Positions 32,692 through 40,801 of a stretch of 44,402 bases of DNA are shown piece after piece. This DNA is from Ignavibacteriales bacterium. GTDB taxonomy: Bacteria; Bacteroidota; Ignavibacteria; UBA10030; F1-140-MAGs086. The position numbers were made by a program, and so were the translations under genes. Each line of letters opens with the position of its first letter. The first letter of the stretch is position 1. The notes under the pieces were generated by a model. That model did not search any database. It worked only from the letters and a program-made list of their open reading frames with translations, and was not told where the DNA came from. The stretch lies in NCBI GenBank assembly GCA_018335975.1, contig JAGXRH010000160.1, positions 1 to 44,402 of the forward strand, in the 5' to 3' direction.

Positions 32692-33945
32692 CTACACTTC
32701 CCGCGGGTCTGTGATAAATCCTTTCAACGCTGAAGCAGACGCAACAACGGGACTACACAAAAATACTTTGCTGGATAAATGTCCGTTTCGTCCTTTGAAA
32801 TTGCGGTTCGTCGTGTAGAGACCGACTTCATTTTCACCGAGAATTCCCATATGTCCGCCGATGCACGGACCACATGTTGGTGGGCTAATTGTTCCTCCGG
32901 CGTGAATGAATGTGTTGAGTAATCCTTCAAACATCATTTGCAAATAAATTTCCTGCGTTGCGGGAATAACGATAAGCCGAACGTACGGCGCGATTTCTTT
33001 TCCTTCCAAAATTTTTGCTGCGGCGCGAAAATCTTCCATTCGTCCGTTCGTGCAAGAACCAATAACAACTTGGTCAACTTTGATTTGCTCCACTTCGGAA
33101 ATCGGTTTTACATTGCTCGGTAAATACGGGAAAGCAATTTGCGGTTCAAGATTGGTAACATCAATTTCAATAACATCTAAAAACTTTGCGTCAGCATCAG
33201 AAGAGTATGAAGTAAATTTTCTGTTTGTTTTTCCTTCAAGAAAATCCAAAACTTTTTTATCCGCTTTTATGATTCCCGATTTAGCGCCCGCTTCAATTGC
33301 CATATTGCATATCGTGAAACGGTCGGCAAGCGATAACTCATCAATGATGTCGCCTTCAAATTCGAGTGCGCAATACAACGCACCTTCAACGCCAAGTTTT
33401 CCAATCGTGTGGAGAATAATATCTTTTCCGCTGACAAATGGTTGCAATGTTCCTTTGTAAATTATTTTTATTGTCGGCGGAACTTTGAACCAATTTTCGC
33501 CCAACGCCCACGACGTTGCCATATCGGTTGAGCCAACTCCCGTTGCAAATGCGCCCAACGCTCCGTATGTGCACGTGTGAGAATCTGCGCCGATAATTAA
33601 ATCGCCGGGAACAACAAGTCCGCTATCGGGAACAATGCAATGACAAATTCCCGAACGCCCGACTTCAAAATAATTTTGAATATCATACTTTATTGCAAAC
33701 TCGCGCATCGTTTTCGATAATCCCGCCGCTTGAATATCTTTTGCCGGAACAAAATGGTCGTTGACGAGAGCGATTTTTTTATTGTCGAAAACTTTTTCCG
33801 CGCCGATTTGATTAAACACGCTCACGGAAAGCGGAACCGTTACATCTGTTCCCATCACGAGGTCGAGATTAGCGTACACGAGTTCTCCCGCTTTCACAGA
33901 ATCTCTTCCGCAATGCGCGGCAAATATTTTTTCGGAGATGGTCAT
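32692..33945 (-). CDS. leuC: 3-Isopropylmalate dehydratase, large subunit
   Basis: 417 residues of the shorter, archaeal/homoaconitase-type aconitase subunit. The [4Fe-4S] ligands are in GSCTNGRMEDF and PPTCGPCIGGHMG; VGTGVGSTDM-like and GADSHTCTYGALG blocks bind the substrate. With leuD it would isomerise 2-isopropylmalate or a longer or dicarboxylic analogue; the shorter type is also used for homoaconitate. It lies between marR and a secreted propeller gene. Confidence 0.9.
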   Translation of the reverse strand: MTISEKIFAAHCGRDSVKAGELVYANLDLVMGTDVTVPLSVSVFNQIGAEKVFDNKKIALVNDHFVPAKDIQAAGLSKTMREFAIKYDIQNYFEVGRSGICHCIVPDSGLVVPGDLIIGADSHTCTYGALGAFATGVGSTDMATSWALGENWFKVPPTIKIIYKGTLQPFVSGKDIILHTIGKLGVEGALYCALEFEGDIIDELSLADRFTICNMAIEAGAKSGIIKADKKVLDFLEGKTNRKFTSYSSDADAKFLDVIEIDVTNLEPQIAFPYLPSNVKPISEVEQIKVDQVVIGSCTNGRMEDFRAAAKILEGKEIAPYVRLIVIPATQEIYLQMMFEGLLNTFIHAGGTISPPTCGPCIGGHMGILGENEVGLYTTNRNFKGRNGHLSSKVFLCSPVVASASALKGFITDPREV

Positions 33946-33949
33946 TGGT

Positions 33950-33985
33950 ATTTTAGATTTCAGATTTTAGATTTTAGATTTCGGA
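33950..33985. repeat. Heptad repeat (TTTTAGA type)
   Basis: Units TTTTAGA, TTTCAGA, TTTTAGA, TTTTAGA, TTTCGGA between the propeller gene's stop and the leuC start. Confidence 0.7.
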
Positions 33986-33993
33986 ATGAATAT

Positions 33994-35232
33994 TTATTTC
34001 ATCAACACGAGTTTCTTCGTTTGGACAAACTCACCGTTATTCACATTCAAGTAATAAAAATACATACCACTTGTTAATCCGCTTCCATCAAATTGTATTT
34101 CGTTTTTTCCCGATTGCATTAGTTCGTTATTCAAAAGTGTTGCAACTTCTTGTCCAAACACATTGTAAACTTTCAATGTAACATTCCCAACAGCCAATAG
34201 CGAAAAGCCAATCGTCGTTTGCGGGTTGAATGGATTAGGATAGTTTTGTTCCAGCGAAGATTGTGAGGGAAATTGATTATTTCTTTCCGCAATAGCAACC
34301 GGTGTTCCTGTATAAAGAATTGTTCCAATATCTCCGACAACCCAACCGTGCGCAATGTCAGGAAATGCAATGTCGTAAAGTTCGTTTGACGTATTCGAAG
34401 TTTGCGCAACCCAGTTCACACCGCCGTTTGTTGTCATAAAAATTTTTCCTCCATCTCCCACTGCCCATCCGTAATTGGAATTGAAGAAAAATATTCCATT
34501 AATGCTGATGACTCCCAATCCGGAATTCCTTGAACTCCACGTGTTTCCTCCACTGTTCGTGTACAGCAGAATTCCATCTTGCCCCCCAATCCATCCCTCT
34601 GTTTCCGTGAGAAAGAAAACACCACTCAAATCTCCTCCCACACCACTTGATTGATTGAACCACGACGCTCCTCCGTTTTCTGTTGATTTAATGACACCGC
34701 CCTCACCAACAATCCATCCGCGCGTCATTCCTTTTGCCGCAACATTTTGATAACGGATTCCGCCCGTTTCAATCACACTCCACGTCGAACCAAAATCGGT
34801 GGAACGAAGAATCGTTGAGTTACGACCGGAAACATACACTCTTCCGCTATCGCCGAATGCAACCCCGCGAAGATTGTTCACCGTATTACTTGCAACTTGC
34901 GACCATTGCGTTCCTCCGTTTGTTGTTCGCCAAATTGCTCCATTATCTCCAACTATCAATCCGATGTTCTCATCTGCAAATGCGACATCGGATAAATCAC
35001 CTCCGGTAAGAGATAGTGTGTTCCACGCTGCACCGCCATTCGTTGTGAATCGAATTGTACCAAAATCTCCAACCGCCCAACCGTTCATTGAATTCGTGAA
35101 CCAAACGCCACTTAGTAAATTTGTTGTATTGCTGACTTGTGATGTCCACGTTTGCGAATACGTTAGTAGTGGAAAGGAGAACAATAATAATGAAAATACC
35201 ATTGTTAGTTTTTTGAAATGAAAGTGTTTCAT
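33994..35232 (-). CDS. Secreted YCF48/BNR-like propeller with T9SS sorting domain
   Basis: 412 residues. A signal peptide (about 1-26, ending TYSQ) is followed by about seven repeats of some 42 residues with GWAVGDFGTIRFTTNGG-type cores, a YCF48/BNR beta-propeller. The last 80 residues (QNYPNPFNPQTTIGFSLL ... SGMYFYYL ... KKLVLMK) are a T9SS sorting domain. It should be secreted to the cell surface. It lies between leuC and the leuB-like gene, in the same orientation. It is not related in repeat type to the other T9SS propeller of the locus. Confidence 0.9.
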   Translation of the reverse strand: MKHFHFKKLTMVFSLLLFSFPLLTYSQTWTSQVSNTTNLLSGVWFTNSMNGWAVGDFGTIRFTTNGGAAWNTLSLTGGDLSDVAFADENIGLIVGDNGAIWRTTNGGTQWSQVASNTVNNLRGVAFGDSGRVYVSGRNSTILRSTDFGSTWSVIETGGIRYQNVAAKGMTRGWIVGEGGVIKSTENGGASWFNQSSGVGGDLSGVFFLTETEGWIGGQDGILLYTNSGGNTWSSRNSGLGVISINGIFFFNSNYGWAVGDGGKIFMTTNGGVNWVAQTSNTSNELYDIAFPDIAHGWVVGDIGTILYTGTPVAIAERNNQFPSQSSLEQNYPNPFNPQTTIGFSLLAVGNVTLKVYNVFGQEVATLLNNELMQSGKNEIQFDGSGLTSGMYFYYLNVNNGEFVQTKKLVLMK

Positions 35233-35300
35233 TGTTTTTCTCCGGAGTTTGTTGATAAAATAAGTTATGTTTTGAAAAATTTGTTTACTTGTTTATTTCA

Positions 35301-36362
35301 CTAAAAATCTTTTTTACTGATGATGTTGCAAACGAATTCGCCAGTTTCCTTCGTCCCAAATTTTCCACCTAAGTCTTGGGTAGTTTTATCCTGTTCCACT
35401 GCGATGCGAACCGCTTTTTCAATGATTGCGCCTTCTTGTTTGAAACCGAGATGTTCGAGCATTAAACCGGCAGTAAGAATTGCACCAAACGGATTTGCAA
35501 CATTTTTTCCCGCATACTTTGGCGCAGAACCGTGCACCGGCTCGAACATACAAACACCGTTCGGGTTGATGTTTCCCGATGCCGCCATTCCCAAACCGCC
35601 TTGCAGTTGTGCGCCAATATCCGTAACAATATCGCCGAACATATTATTGGTAACGATAACTTGAAATTGCTCGGGGCGCTTAATCATTTGCATCGCGAGC
35701 GCATCAATGAACCAATGTTCTTTTTCTATTTCAGGAAATTCTTTTCCCACTTCATTGAACACACGCTGCCACAAATCGCCTTCAAAACGAAGCGCGTTAT
35801 TTTTATCGCTCATCGTAACTTTTGTGTGTCCGTTCTTCTTTGCGTAGTCAAATGCGTAGCGAATTATGCGTTCCACACCTTTATAGGTGTTCACGCTTTC
35901 CTGAATTGCAATTTCATCTTTTGTTCCTTTCTTAAAAAGCCCGCCAACTCCCACGTATAAACCTTCCGTGTTTTCGCGAAAGACAACAAAATTGACATCG
36001 TCGCACGATTTTCCTTTCAACGGACAAAGTTTTTCGTTGAACAATTTTACCGGACGAAAGTTGACGAATTGGTCAAGCCCGAAACGCATTCCGAAAAGAA
36101 TATCGCGAGCGTGCGCCATATCGGGAATACGCGGGTCGCCAAGCGCGCCAAGAAAAATCGCAGCATAATTTTTTCGGAAATCTTCGAGTTGCTCTTTTGG
36201 AAGGGAAATTCCGGTGGCGAGATATTTCTCCGCGCCAAAATCGAAGTGCACGAGTTTGAGATTGAGTGAACGTTCTTTGTTAAGCAATTCAAGAACGTTC
36301 ACTGCTTCCCGCGTTACTTCGATTCCAATTCCATCGCCGGGAATGATTGCGATTTTTTGCAT
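35301..36362 (-). CDS. leuB: 3-Isopropylmalate/isocitrate-type dehydrogenase
   Basis: 353 residues from the ATG at 36362 (MQKIAIIPGDGIGIEVTREA). An upstream frame start at 36416 would add 18 unlikely residues. FRENTEGLYVGVGG, TMSDKNNALRF and NMFGDIVTDIGAQLQGGLG are the metal and substrate blocks of beta-decarboxylating dehydrogenases. The nearest types are isopropylmalate, tartrate and homoisocitrate dehydrogenases; the choice cannot be made by eye, but LeuA-, LeuC- and LeuD-like genes nearby favour an isopropylmalate-like substrate. This is the first gene of the minus-strand run, divergent from the methyltransferase gene, so a main promoter should lie in 36363-36500. Confidence 0.85.
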   Translation of the reverse strand: MQKIAIIPGDGIGIEVTREAVNVLELLNKERSLNLKLVHFDFGAEKYLATGISLPKEQLEDFRKNYAAIFLGALGDPRIPDMAHARDILFGMRFGLDQFVNFRPVKLFNEKLCPLKGKSCDDVNFVVFRENTEGLYVGVGGLFKKGTKDEIAIQESVNTYKGVERIIRYAFDYAKKNGHTKVTMSDKNNALRFEGDLWQRVFNEVGKEFPEIEKEHWFIDALAMQMIKRPEQFQVIVTNNMFGDIVTDIGAQLQGGLGMAASGNINPNGVCMFEPVHGSAPKYAGKNVANPFGAILTAGLMLEHLGFKQEGAIIEKAVRIAVEQDKTTQDLGGKFGTKETGEFVCNIISKKDF

Positions 36363-36508
36363 TGTCTGATAATTTTGTGTGTAATTGCTTTGCGTACAAA
36401 CAATCTCACTCCACAATTTTCATACCAACATAAAAACGATTTCTCTTTTTTCAACTACTTAGAAAAAACCAAAAATTCGATTAAAAGGAAGTTGGTAGGA
36501 ATTATTCA

Positions 36509-36554
36509 TCTCAACTTTGAAAACTAAATGGACTTTTCTATCTCAAAGTTGAGA
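36509..36554. repeat. 12-bp perfect inverted repeat
   Basis: TCTCAACTTTGA (36509-36520) pairs with TCAAAGTTGAGA (36543-36554) across 22 bases, followed by a T-run on the plus strand. It is a possible terminator or part of the repeat cluster. Confidence 0.6.
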
Positions 36555-36574
36555 AGGATTTTTTTGGGTAAATG

Positions 36575-36690
36575 CTTAACCTTAGTAGAAAACGAAAAAT
36601 GGCTCTATCGCAACCTTATTACCTTGTTTCAATGACAATAAGGGAATAAGGTTTTAATGTTGGGGTTCATCTTTTTCTACTAAGGTTAAG
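36575..36690. mobile_element. MITE-like element with 18-bp terminal inverted repeats
   Basis: CTTAACCTTAGTAGAAAA (36575-36592) is repeated exactly inverted at 36673-36690, 116 bp in all. Inside is a second hairpin: AACCTTATT with AATAAGGTT, and CCTT with AAGG. The internal arm resembles the terminal CTTAACCTTA. No transposase is present and no clear target duplication is visible (aaatg left, agaat right). A stable non-coding RNA or terminator is an alternative. Confidence 0.45.
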
Positions 36691-36760
36691 AGAATACGAT
36701 AAGTTTTTTAAAAACCTCAACTCACAATTGACCCTATCAAGGAACCACTGAAAAAGAAAA

Positions 36761-36840
36761 CTGCCCTTGCGAATGAAGTGAAGCAATTGCCTAAAATCAA
36801 ATAGAAATAATGAGATTGCTTCGCTAACGCTCGCAAAGAC
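36761..36840. repeat. REP-like imperfect palindrome
   Basis: TGCCCTTGCGAATGAAGTGAAGCAATTG pairs imperfectly with GAGATTGCTTCGCTAACGCTCGCAAAGAC-type sequence at 36811-36839. The GAAGCAAT...ATTGCTTC core is a common dispersed palindrome type. Confidence 0.6.
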
Positions 36841-36920
36841 AAATTCTTTTGGAATTTTTCAGGTGTTTCGTCAAAGAAATTTGGTAGGATAGAGTTGTAT
36901 TGAGATATTTTGCGGCAATT

Positions 36921-38201
36921 ATGGAGAACCCTATTGTTTTGAAAAATAAATTCAGCGTACCATCTTATCAACAAAATATTTTGGGAGGAGAAAATATTTC
37001 CTTTCCCTCTTTTTCATCCGAAAACACAACCAGCAACGATGAAGTTGAAATCAACGGGAAAAAATATCCACGCTTTACCAACGAATTTTGGACTGCAAAA
37101 CAACGGCAAGCATCCTCACTGCACGAAATTTCGTATCGCGCATGTTTTAAGCCGCAATTGCCAAGATTTTTCATTGAACTTTTTACAAAAGAAAAGGATG
37201 TTGTGTACGACCCGTTTTCCGGACGAGGAACTACGGCAATTGAAGCGGGATTGTTGAATCGCAATGTGATTGCAAACGACATCAATCCGTTGAGCGCAAT
37301 ATTATGTTCGCCGAGATTTTTTATTCCGGAAATTTCTGAAGTGGAAGAACGATTGTACAAAATAAAAAACCTTGAAGGTTTTCCAAATCTTCAAGGTTTC
37401 GATTTATCAATGTTCTACCATAAAAAAACATTGGCAGAAATTGTTTCGCTGAAAAATTATTTGTCGGTAAGAAAAGAGAGCAAGGAAGAAGATGCGCTCG
37501 ACAAGTGGATTCGAATGGTGGCAACAAATCGCTTAACGGGACATTCAATAAATTTCTTTTCCGTGTACACGTTTCCTCCCAATCAAGCGGTTTCTGCGGA
37601 AAGTCAAAAACGCATCAATGAAAAAAGAAGTCAGAAGCCGGAATACAAGAATGTTCGCGAAATAATCTTGAAGAAGACAAAGGATTTACTTTCAAACGTT
37701 ACGGAAGAACAGAAAGCAATTTTGAATAATATTGGACAAAAAGCAAAATTCATTTCACTTGATGCAAGAAAAACAAAAAGCATAAAATCAAATTCCGTTC
37801 AACTTACGGTTACTTCCCCGCCGTTCCTCGATGTTGTGCAATATGCAAATGATAATTGGCTTCGCTGTTGGTTCAATTCGCTTGACGCTGTTGAAATTGC
37901 AAACCGAATCACAATGTCAAAAAAAATTGAAGATTGGTGCGATGTGATGAAAAATGTTTTCAAGGAATTATTTCGAATTACAAAGCCAAATGGTTTCGTT
38001 GCGTTTGAAGTCGGTGAAATTCGCAACGGGAAAATTAAACTTGATGAGTTTGTTGTACCGCTCGGAGAAGAAGTCGGTTTTCGTTGCAAAGGAATTTTTA
38101 TCAACGAACAATCATTCACGAAAACCTCAAACATTTGGGGAATCAATAACAACAGCAAGGGAACAAATACAAATAGGATTGTTGTGTTTGAGAAAACCTG
38201 A
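36921..38201 (+). CDS. DNA methyltransferase (adenine-N6 or cytosine-N4)
   Basis: 426 residues from the ATG at 36921; a TTG at 36900 would add seven. Motif I, DPFSGRGTTAIEAG, is near residue 95 and motif IV, TSPPFLDVVQYAND, near 300. The SPPF form points to amino-methyltransferases, and the long segment between motifs I and IV may hold the target-recognition domain (alpha-type order). The protein probably modifies a specific short site. A PD-(D/E)XK gene follows 76 bases downstream on the same strand, so the two look like a type II restriction-modification pair. The flanking repeats suggest acquisition. Confidence 0.85.
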   Translation: MENPIVLKNKFSVPSYQQNILGGENISFPSFSSENTTSNDEVEINGKKYPRFTNEFWTAKQRQASSLHEISYRACFKPQLPRFFIELFTKEKDVVYDPFSGRGTTAIEAGLLNRNVIANDINPLSAILCSPRFFIPEISEVEERLYKIKNLEGFPNLQGFDLSMFYHKKTLAEIVSLKNYLSVRKESKEEDALDKWIRMVATNRLTGHSINFFSVYTFPPNQAVSAESQKRINEKRSQKPEYKNVREIILKKTKDLLSNVTEEQKAILNNIGQKAKFISLDARKTKSIKSNSVQLTVTSPPFLDVVQYANDNWLRCWFNSLDAVEIANRITMSKKIEDWCDVMKNVFKELFRITKPNGFVAFEVGEIRNGKIKLDEFVVPLGEEVGFRCKGIFINEQSFTKTSNIWGINNNSKGTNTNRIVVFEKT

Positions 38202-38207
38202 AAAATT

Positions 38208-38265
38208 GTCATTTCCGCGAAAGCGGGAATCTAAAAGATGGATTCCGCATCAAGTGCGGAATGAC
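38208..38265. repeat. REP-like cruciform repeat between methyltransferase and nuclease genes
   Basis: Outer GTCAT/ATGAC encloses two hairpins, TTCCGC-GAAA-GCGGGAA and ATTCCGCA-TCAAG-TGCGGAAT. The GTCATTnCCGCGAAAGCGGGAAT type is known from many bacterial genomes. It lies 12 bases before the nuclease start. Confidence 0.75.
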
Positions 38266-38277
38266 AAAATGTAAACA

Positions 38278-38799
38278 ATGAAATCTTACCCCTTCATCAT
38301 CATCACCGAAGAAATGCTCGAAGAAGCGTTGCGACTTATTCCATCAACACAAGTGAACCGCACAATCGCTTCAAACATTGACACACTCGCAGGACATTTG
38401 GGAGAATTTGCTTTCGCGCAATTTTATTTTGGTGATTGGAAGAAAAATAATGTAGGAAAGAATAAAGGGAAAGCAGATTTCCAAAACTTTGAAATAAAAA
38501 CTTCAGCATTTCCGTTCAACGAAAAATTACATTTGCTTGTGCGCGAAGATTACGCAAAGAAACGTAAACCGAAATTTTATGTGCAAATAATAATTGATGT
38601 TGATTCCCGAACCGCAAATGTAATTCCCCCAAACACAAAAGCGTACATTTGCGGATTTGCAACTGCGGAAGATGTTGATAACGCGCCGCTCAAAGATTTC
38701 GGAAGCAAGTTTGGAAAAGAAGGTGGATACAAATGCAGGTATATTTCAATTAAGGATTTAAAACCGATTGAAGAATTATATTCACAGCAGATAAAATGA
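38278..38799 (+). CDS. Probable type II restriction endonuclease (PD-(D/E)XK-like)
   Basis: 173 residues. GKADFQNFEIKTSAFP (about 64-79) fits a PD-(D/E)XK active site (Asp, then Glu-x-Lys), with a Glu in HLGEFAFAQFY as a possible further ligand. The remainder (KFYVQIIIDVDS, AYICGFATAEDV) resembles small restriction-type nucleases that read 'kept on a plain ExK core'. Its place after the methyltransferase supports a restriction partner. The final codons (YSQQIK) and the stop lie in the arm of an inverted repeat, so the natural C-terminus may have been altered. I do not recognise a named enzyme. Confidence 0.65.
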   Translation: MKSYPFIIITEEMLEEALRLIPSTQVNRTIASNIDTLAGHLGEFAFAQFYFGDWKKNNVGKNKGKADFQNFEIKTSAFPFNEKLHLLVREDYAKKRKPKFYVQIIIDVDSRTANVIPPNTKAYICGFATAEDVDNAPLKDFGSKFGKEGGYKCRYISIKDLKPIEELYSQQIK

Positions 38800-38867
38800 T
38801 AAAACGAATGTTACGAAGAAATATTTAACTAACTTTTAATCCTTTAATTTGTTTAATCTGCTGTGAA
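38781..38867. repeat. 12-bp inverted repeat; TTCACAGCAGATTAA copy 2
   Basis: TTCACAGCAGAT (38781-38792) pairs perfectly with ATCTGCTGTGAA (38856-38867). The right arm plus flanking bases is the reverse complement of the repeat at 23141-23168. The left arm encodes the end of the nuclease-like gene. Confidence 0.65.
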
Positions 38868-38881
38868 TCACTACAATTATT

Positions 38882-40327
38882 ATGATTGATAAACTCAAAC
38901 AACTCGAACAAATTGCTCGCCAACATCTTGAGCCAACTTCAGAGCAAAGAAAATTTCTTACGAATAAAGTTTTAAATTACTCGGAAAATTTTCTTGATAA
39001 CATTTACGAACTTCCCGCATACGTGATGGAAGAAAAGAAAGGAGTTGGCATTTACGATTCGCCGATTGCTGAAAGCGGAATTGATATTGATTCTGCAATA
39101 AAACTTTTCAAAGAGAATGTTGATACGCCCGGATTGAATCCTGCAAGCGGCGGTCATCTCGGTTACATTCCTGGCGGAGGAATTTTTTATTCCGCGCTGG
39201 GGGATTTTCTTGCCGACATTACCAATCGTTTCGCAGGATTATTTTTTGCTTCTCCCGGCTCAGTTCGTTTGGAAAATATGTTGATAGATTGGATGGCAAG
39301 CATTATTGGCTATCCAAAATCGAGTGCGGGAAATTTAACATCGGGTGGAAGCATCGCAAACCTCATCGGCATTGTAACCGCGCGTGATGCGAAAAATTTG
39401 AAAGCAAAGGATTTTGAAAAATCTGTTCTCTATCTTTCCGAACAAGTGCATCATTCCGTTGATAAAGCGATTCGTATTGCCGGTTTGAAAGAATGTGTAT
39501 GGCGTTATGTTCCGCTCGATGAAAATTACCGAATGAAGGCGGATGAATTGGAAAAACAAATTGTTGAAGACAAAAAAAACGGATTGAATCCTTTTCTCGT
39601 CATTGCTTCGGCAGGAACAACAAACACAGGAAGCGTTGACCCGATTGAAACGATTGGTGAAATTGCAAGTAAATATAATTTGTGGTTTCATCTTGATGCG
39701 GCGTACGGAGGATTTTTTGCGTTGTGTGATGAAGGGAAAAAGGTTTTGCGTGGAATGGGAACATCTGATTCTATCACGATTGACCCGCACAAAGGTTTAT
39801 TCCTTCCGTACGGACTGGGAACAATTCTCGTGAAAGATAAAATGAAAATGTATGAATCACATTACTATCTCGCATCGTATTTGCAAGATGCTTTGAATGC
39901 AAACGACGAACTTTCTCCCGCCGATTTATCGCCCGAACTCACAAAACATTTTCGCGGGTTGCGTTTATGGCTTCCGTTGAAACTCGTTGGTGTTGCACCG
40001 TTTCGCGCAGCGATTGAAGAAAAACTGTTACTCGCGCGCTACTTCTGGGAAAAAATTCAAACGCTCGATGGATTTGAAGTTGGACCGTTTCCCGATTTAT
40101 CGGTGGTGATGTATCGCTACATTCCGAAACACGGTGATGCGAATGAATTTAACAAACGGCTTGTTCACGAAGTGCAAAAAGATGGAAGAGTTTTTATTTC
40201 TTCGACAATGATTGATGGAAAGTTTGTCCTGCGCGTTGCCATTCTCTGTTTCCGTACACATTTGGAAACAGTGGATTTATTACTCAACATACTGAAAGAG
40301 AAAGCGAAAATGCTTGAACAGGCGTAG
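38882..40327 (+). CDS. PLP-dependent group II amino acid decarboxylase
   Basis: 481 residues. NLTSGGSIANLIGI near 150 binds the cofactor phosphate, VHHSVDKA holds the ring-stacking His, WFHLDAAYGGFF near 262 has the Asp, and the pyridoxal Lys is in IDPHKGLFLPYG near 300 (commonly DAHKW in relatives). Relatives decarboxylate aromatic amino acids, glutamate or aspartate; the substrate cannot be chosen from these motifs. If it were an aromatic amino acid decarboxylase it would fit the neighbouring aromatic locus, but it is on the other strand behind the restriction block. The start ATG follows a repeat. Confidence 0.88.
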   Translation: MIDKLKQLEQIARQHLEPTSEQRKFLTNKVLNYSENFLDNIYELPAYVMEEKKGVGIYDSPIAESGIDIDSAIKLFKENVDTPGLNPASGGHLGYIPGGGIFYSALGDFLADITNRFAGLFFASPGSVRLENMLIDWMASIIGYPKSSAGNLTSGGSIANLIGIVTARDAKNLKAKDFEKSVLYLSEQVHHSVDKAIRIAGLKECVWRYVPLDENYRMKADELEKQIVEDKKNGLNPFLVIASAGTTNTGSVDPIETIGEIASKYNLWFHLDAAYGGFFALCDEGKKVLRGMGTSDSITIDPHKGLFLPYGLGTILVKDKMKMYESHYYLASYLQDALNANDELSPADLSPELTKHFRGLRLWLPLKLVGVAPFRAAIEEKLLLARYFWEKIQTLDGFEVGPFPDLSVVMYRYIPKHGDANEFNKRLVHEVQKDGRVFISSTMIDGKFVLRVAILCFRTHLETVDLLLNILKEKAKMLEQA

Positions 40328-40435
40328 CAGATTGACGACTGCGATTTCGATTGGAAAACCGAAAAAATATTTCTTTGCTACTTTCACTTCTCTGCGTATA
40401 TTCACGCCCACAATTTTTAGAAACTACAATATAGA

Positions 40436-40741
40436 ATGGTAAAACTCATCGCTCTCTATCGAAAACCGGCGGATGCTGCTGCGTTCGATGAACACTACGA
40501 TAAAACCCACACCCCCCTTGTTTTACAAATGCCGGGGCTGCGGAAATTGGAAATCACCCGCATCACGGGCGCACCGATCGGTGAAAGCAAATATTATCTC
40601 GTTGCGGAAATGTACTTCGATTCCGTTGATGCGATGAACGCGGCAAACGCTTCTCCGCAAGGACGAGCAACGGCAAAAGACTTGATGAATTTCGCGGCGG
40701 ATTTAGTCACGCTTTTTTACGGCGAAGTTACAACGAAATAA
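40436..40741 (+). CDS. EthD-domain protein
   Basis: 101 residues forming one ferredoxin-like dimeric alpha-beta barrel domain: MVKLIALYRKPADAAAFDEHYDKTHTPLV is the typical EthD opening with the HTPL phrase, and MPGLRKLEITRITG and YFDSVDAMNAA follow. Such proteins act in ring or polyketide metabolism or have no known role. It lies 60 bases upstream of an enoyl-CoA hydratase on the same strand and is probably co-transcribed with it. Confidence 0.85.
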   Translation: MVKLIALYRKPADAAAFDEHYDKTHTPLVLQMPGLRKLEITRITGAPIGESKYYLVAEMYFDSVDAMNAANASPQGRATAKDLMNFAADLVTLFYGEVTTK

Positions 40742-40801
40742 GTTCTGCGTTCACAGTTTTCTGTTTCCGGTTGTTATAGGAAACAGTAATCCGAAAACAG
40801 T

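Larger units (their letters stand above)
36363..36920. other. Gene-free divergent region filled with inverted repeats
   Basis: About 560 bases between divergent genes hold no supportable gene. They contain a 12-bp hairpin (36509-36554), a MITE-like element (36575-36690) and a REP-like palindrome (36761-36840). Promoters for both directions should lie here, but none is clear. Confidence 0.6.
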
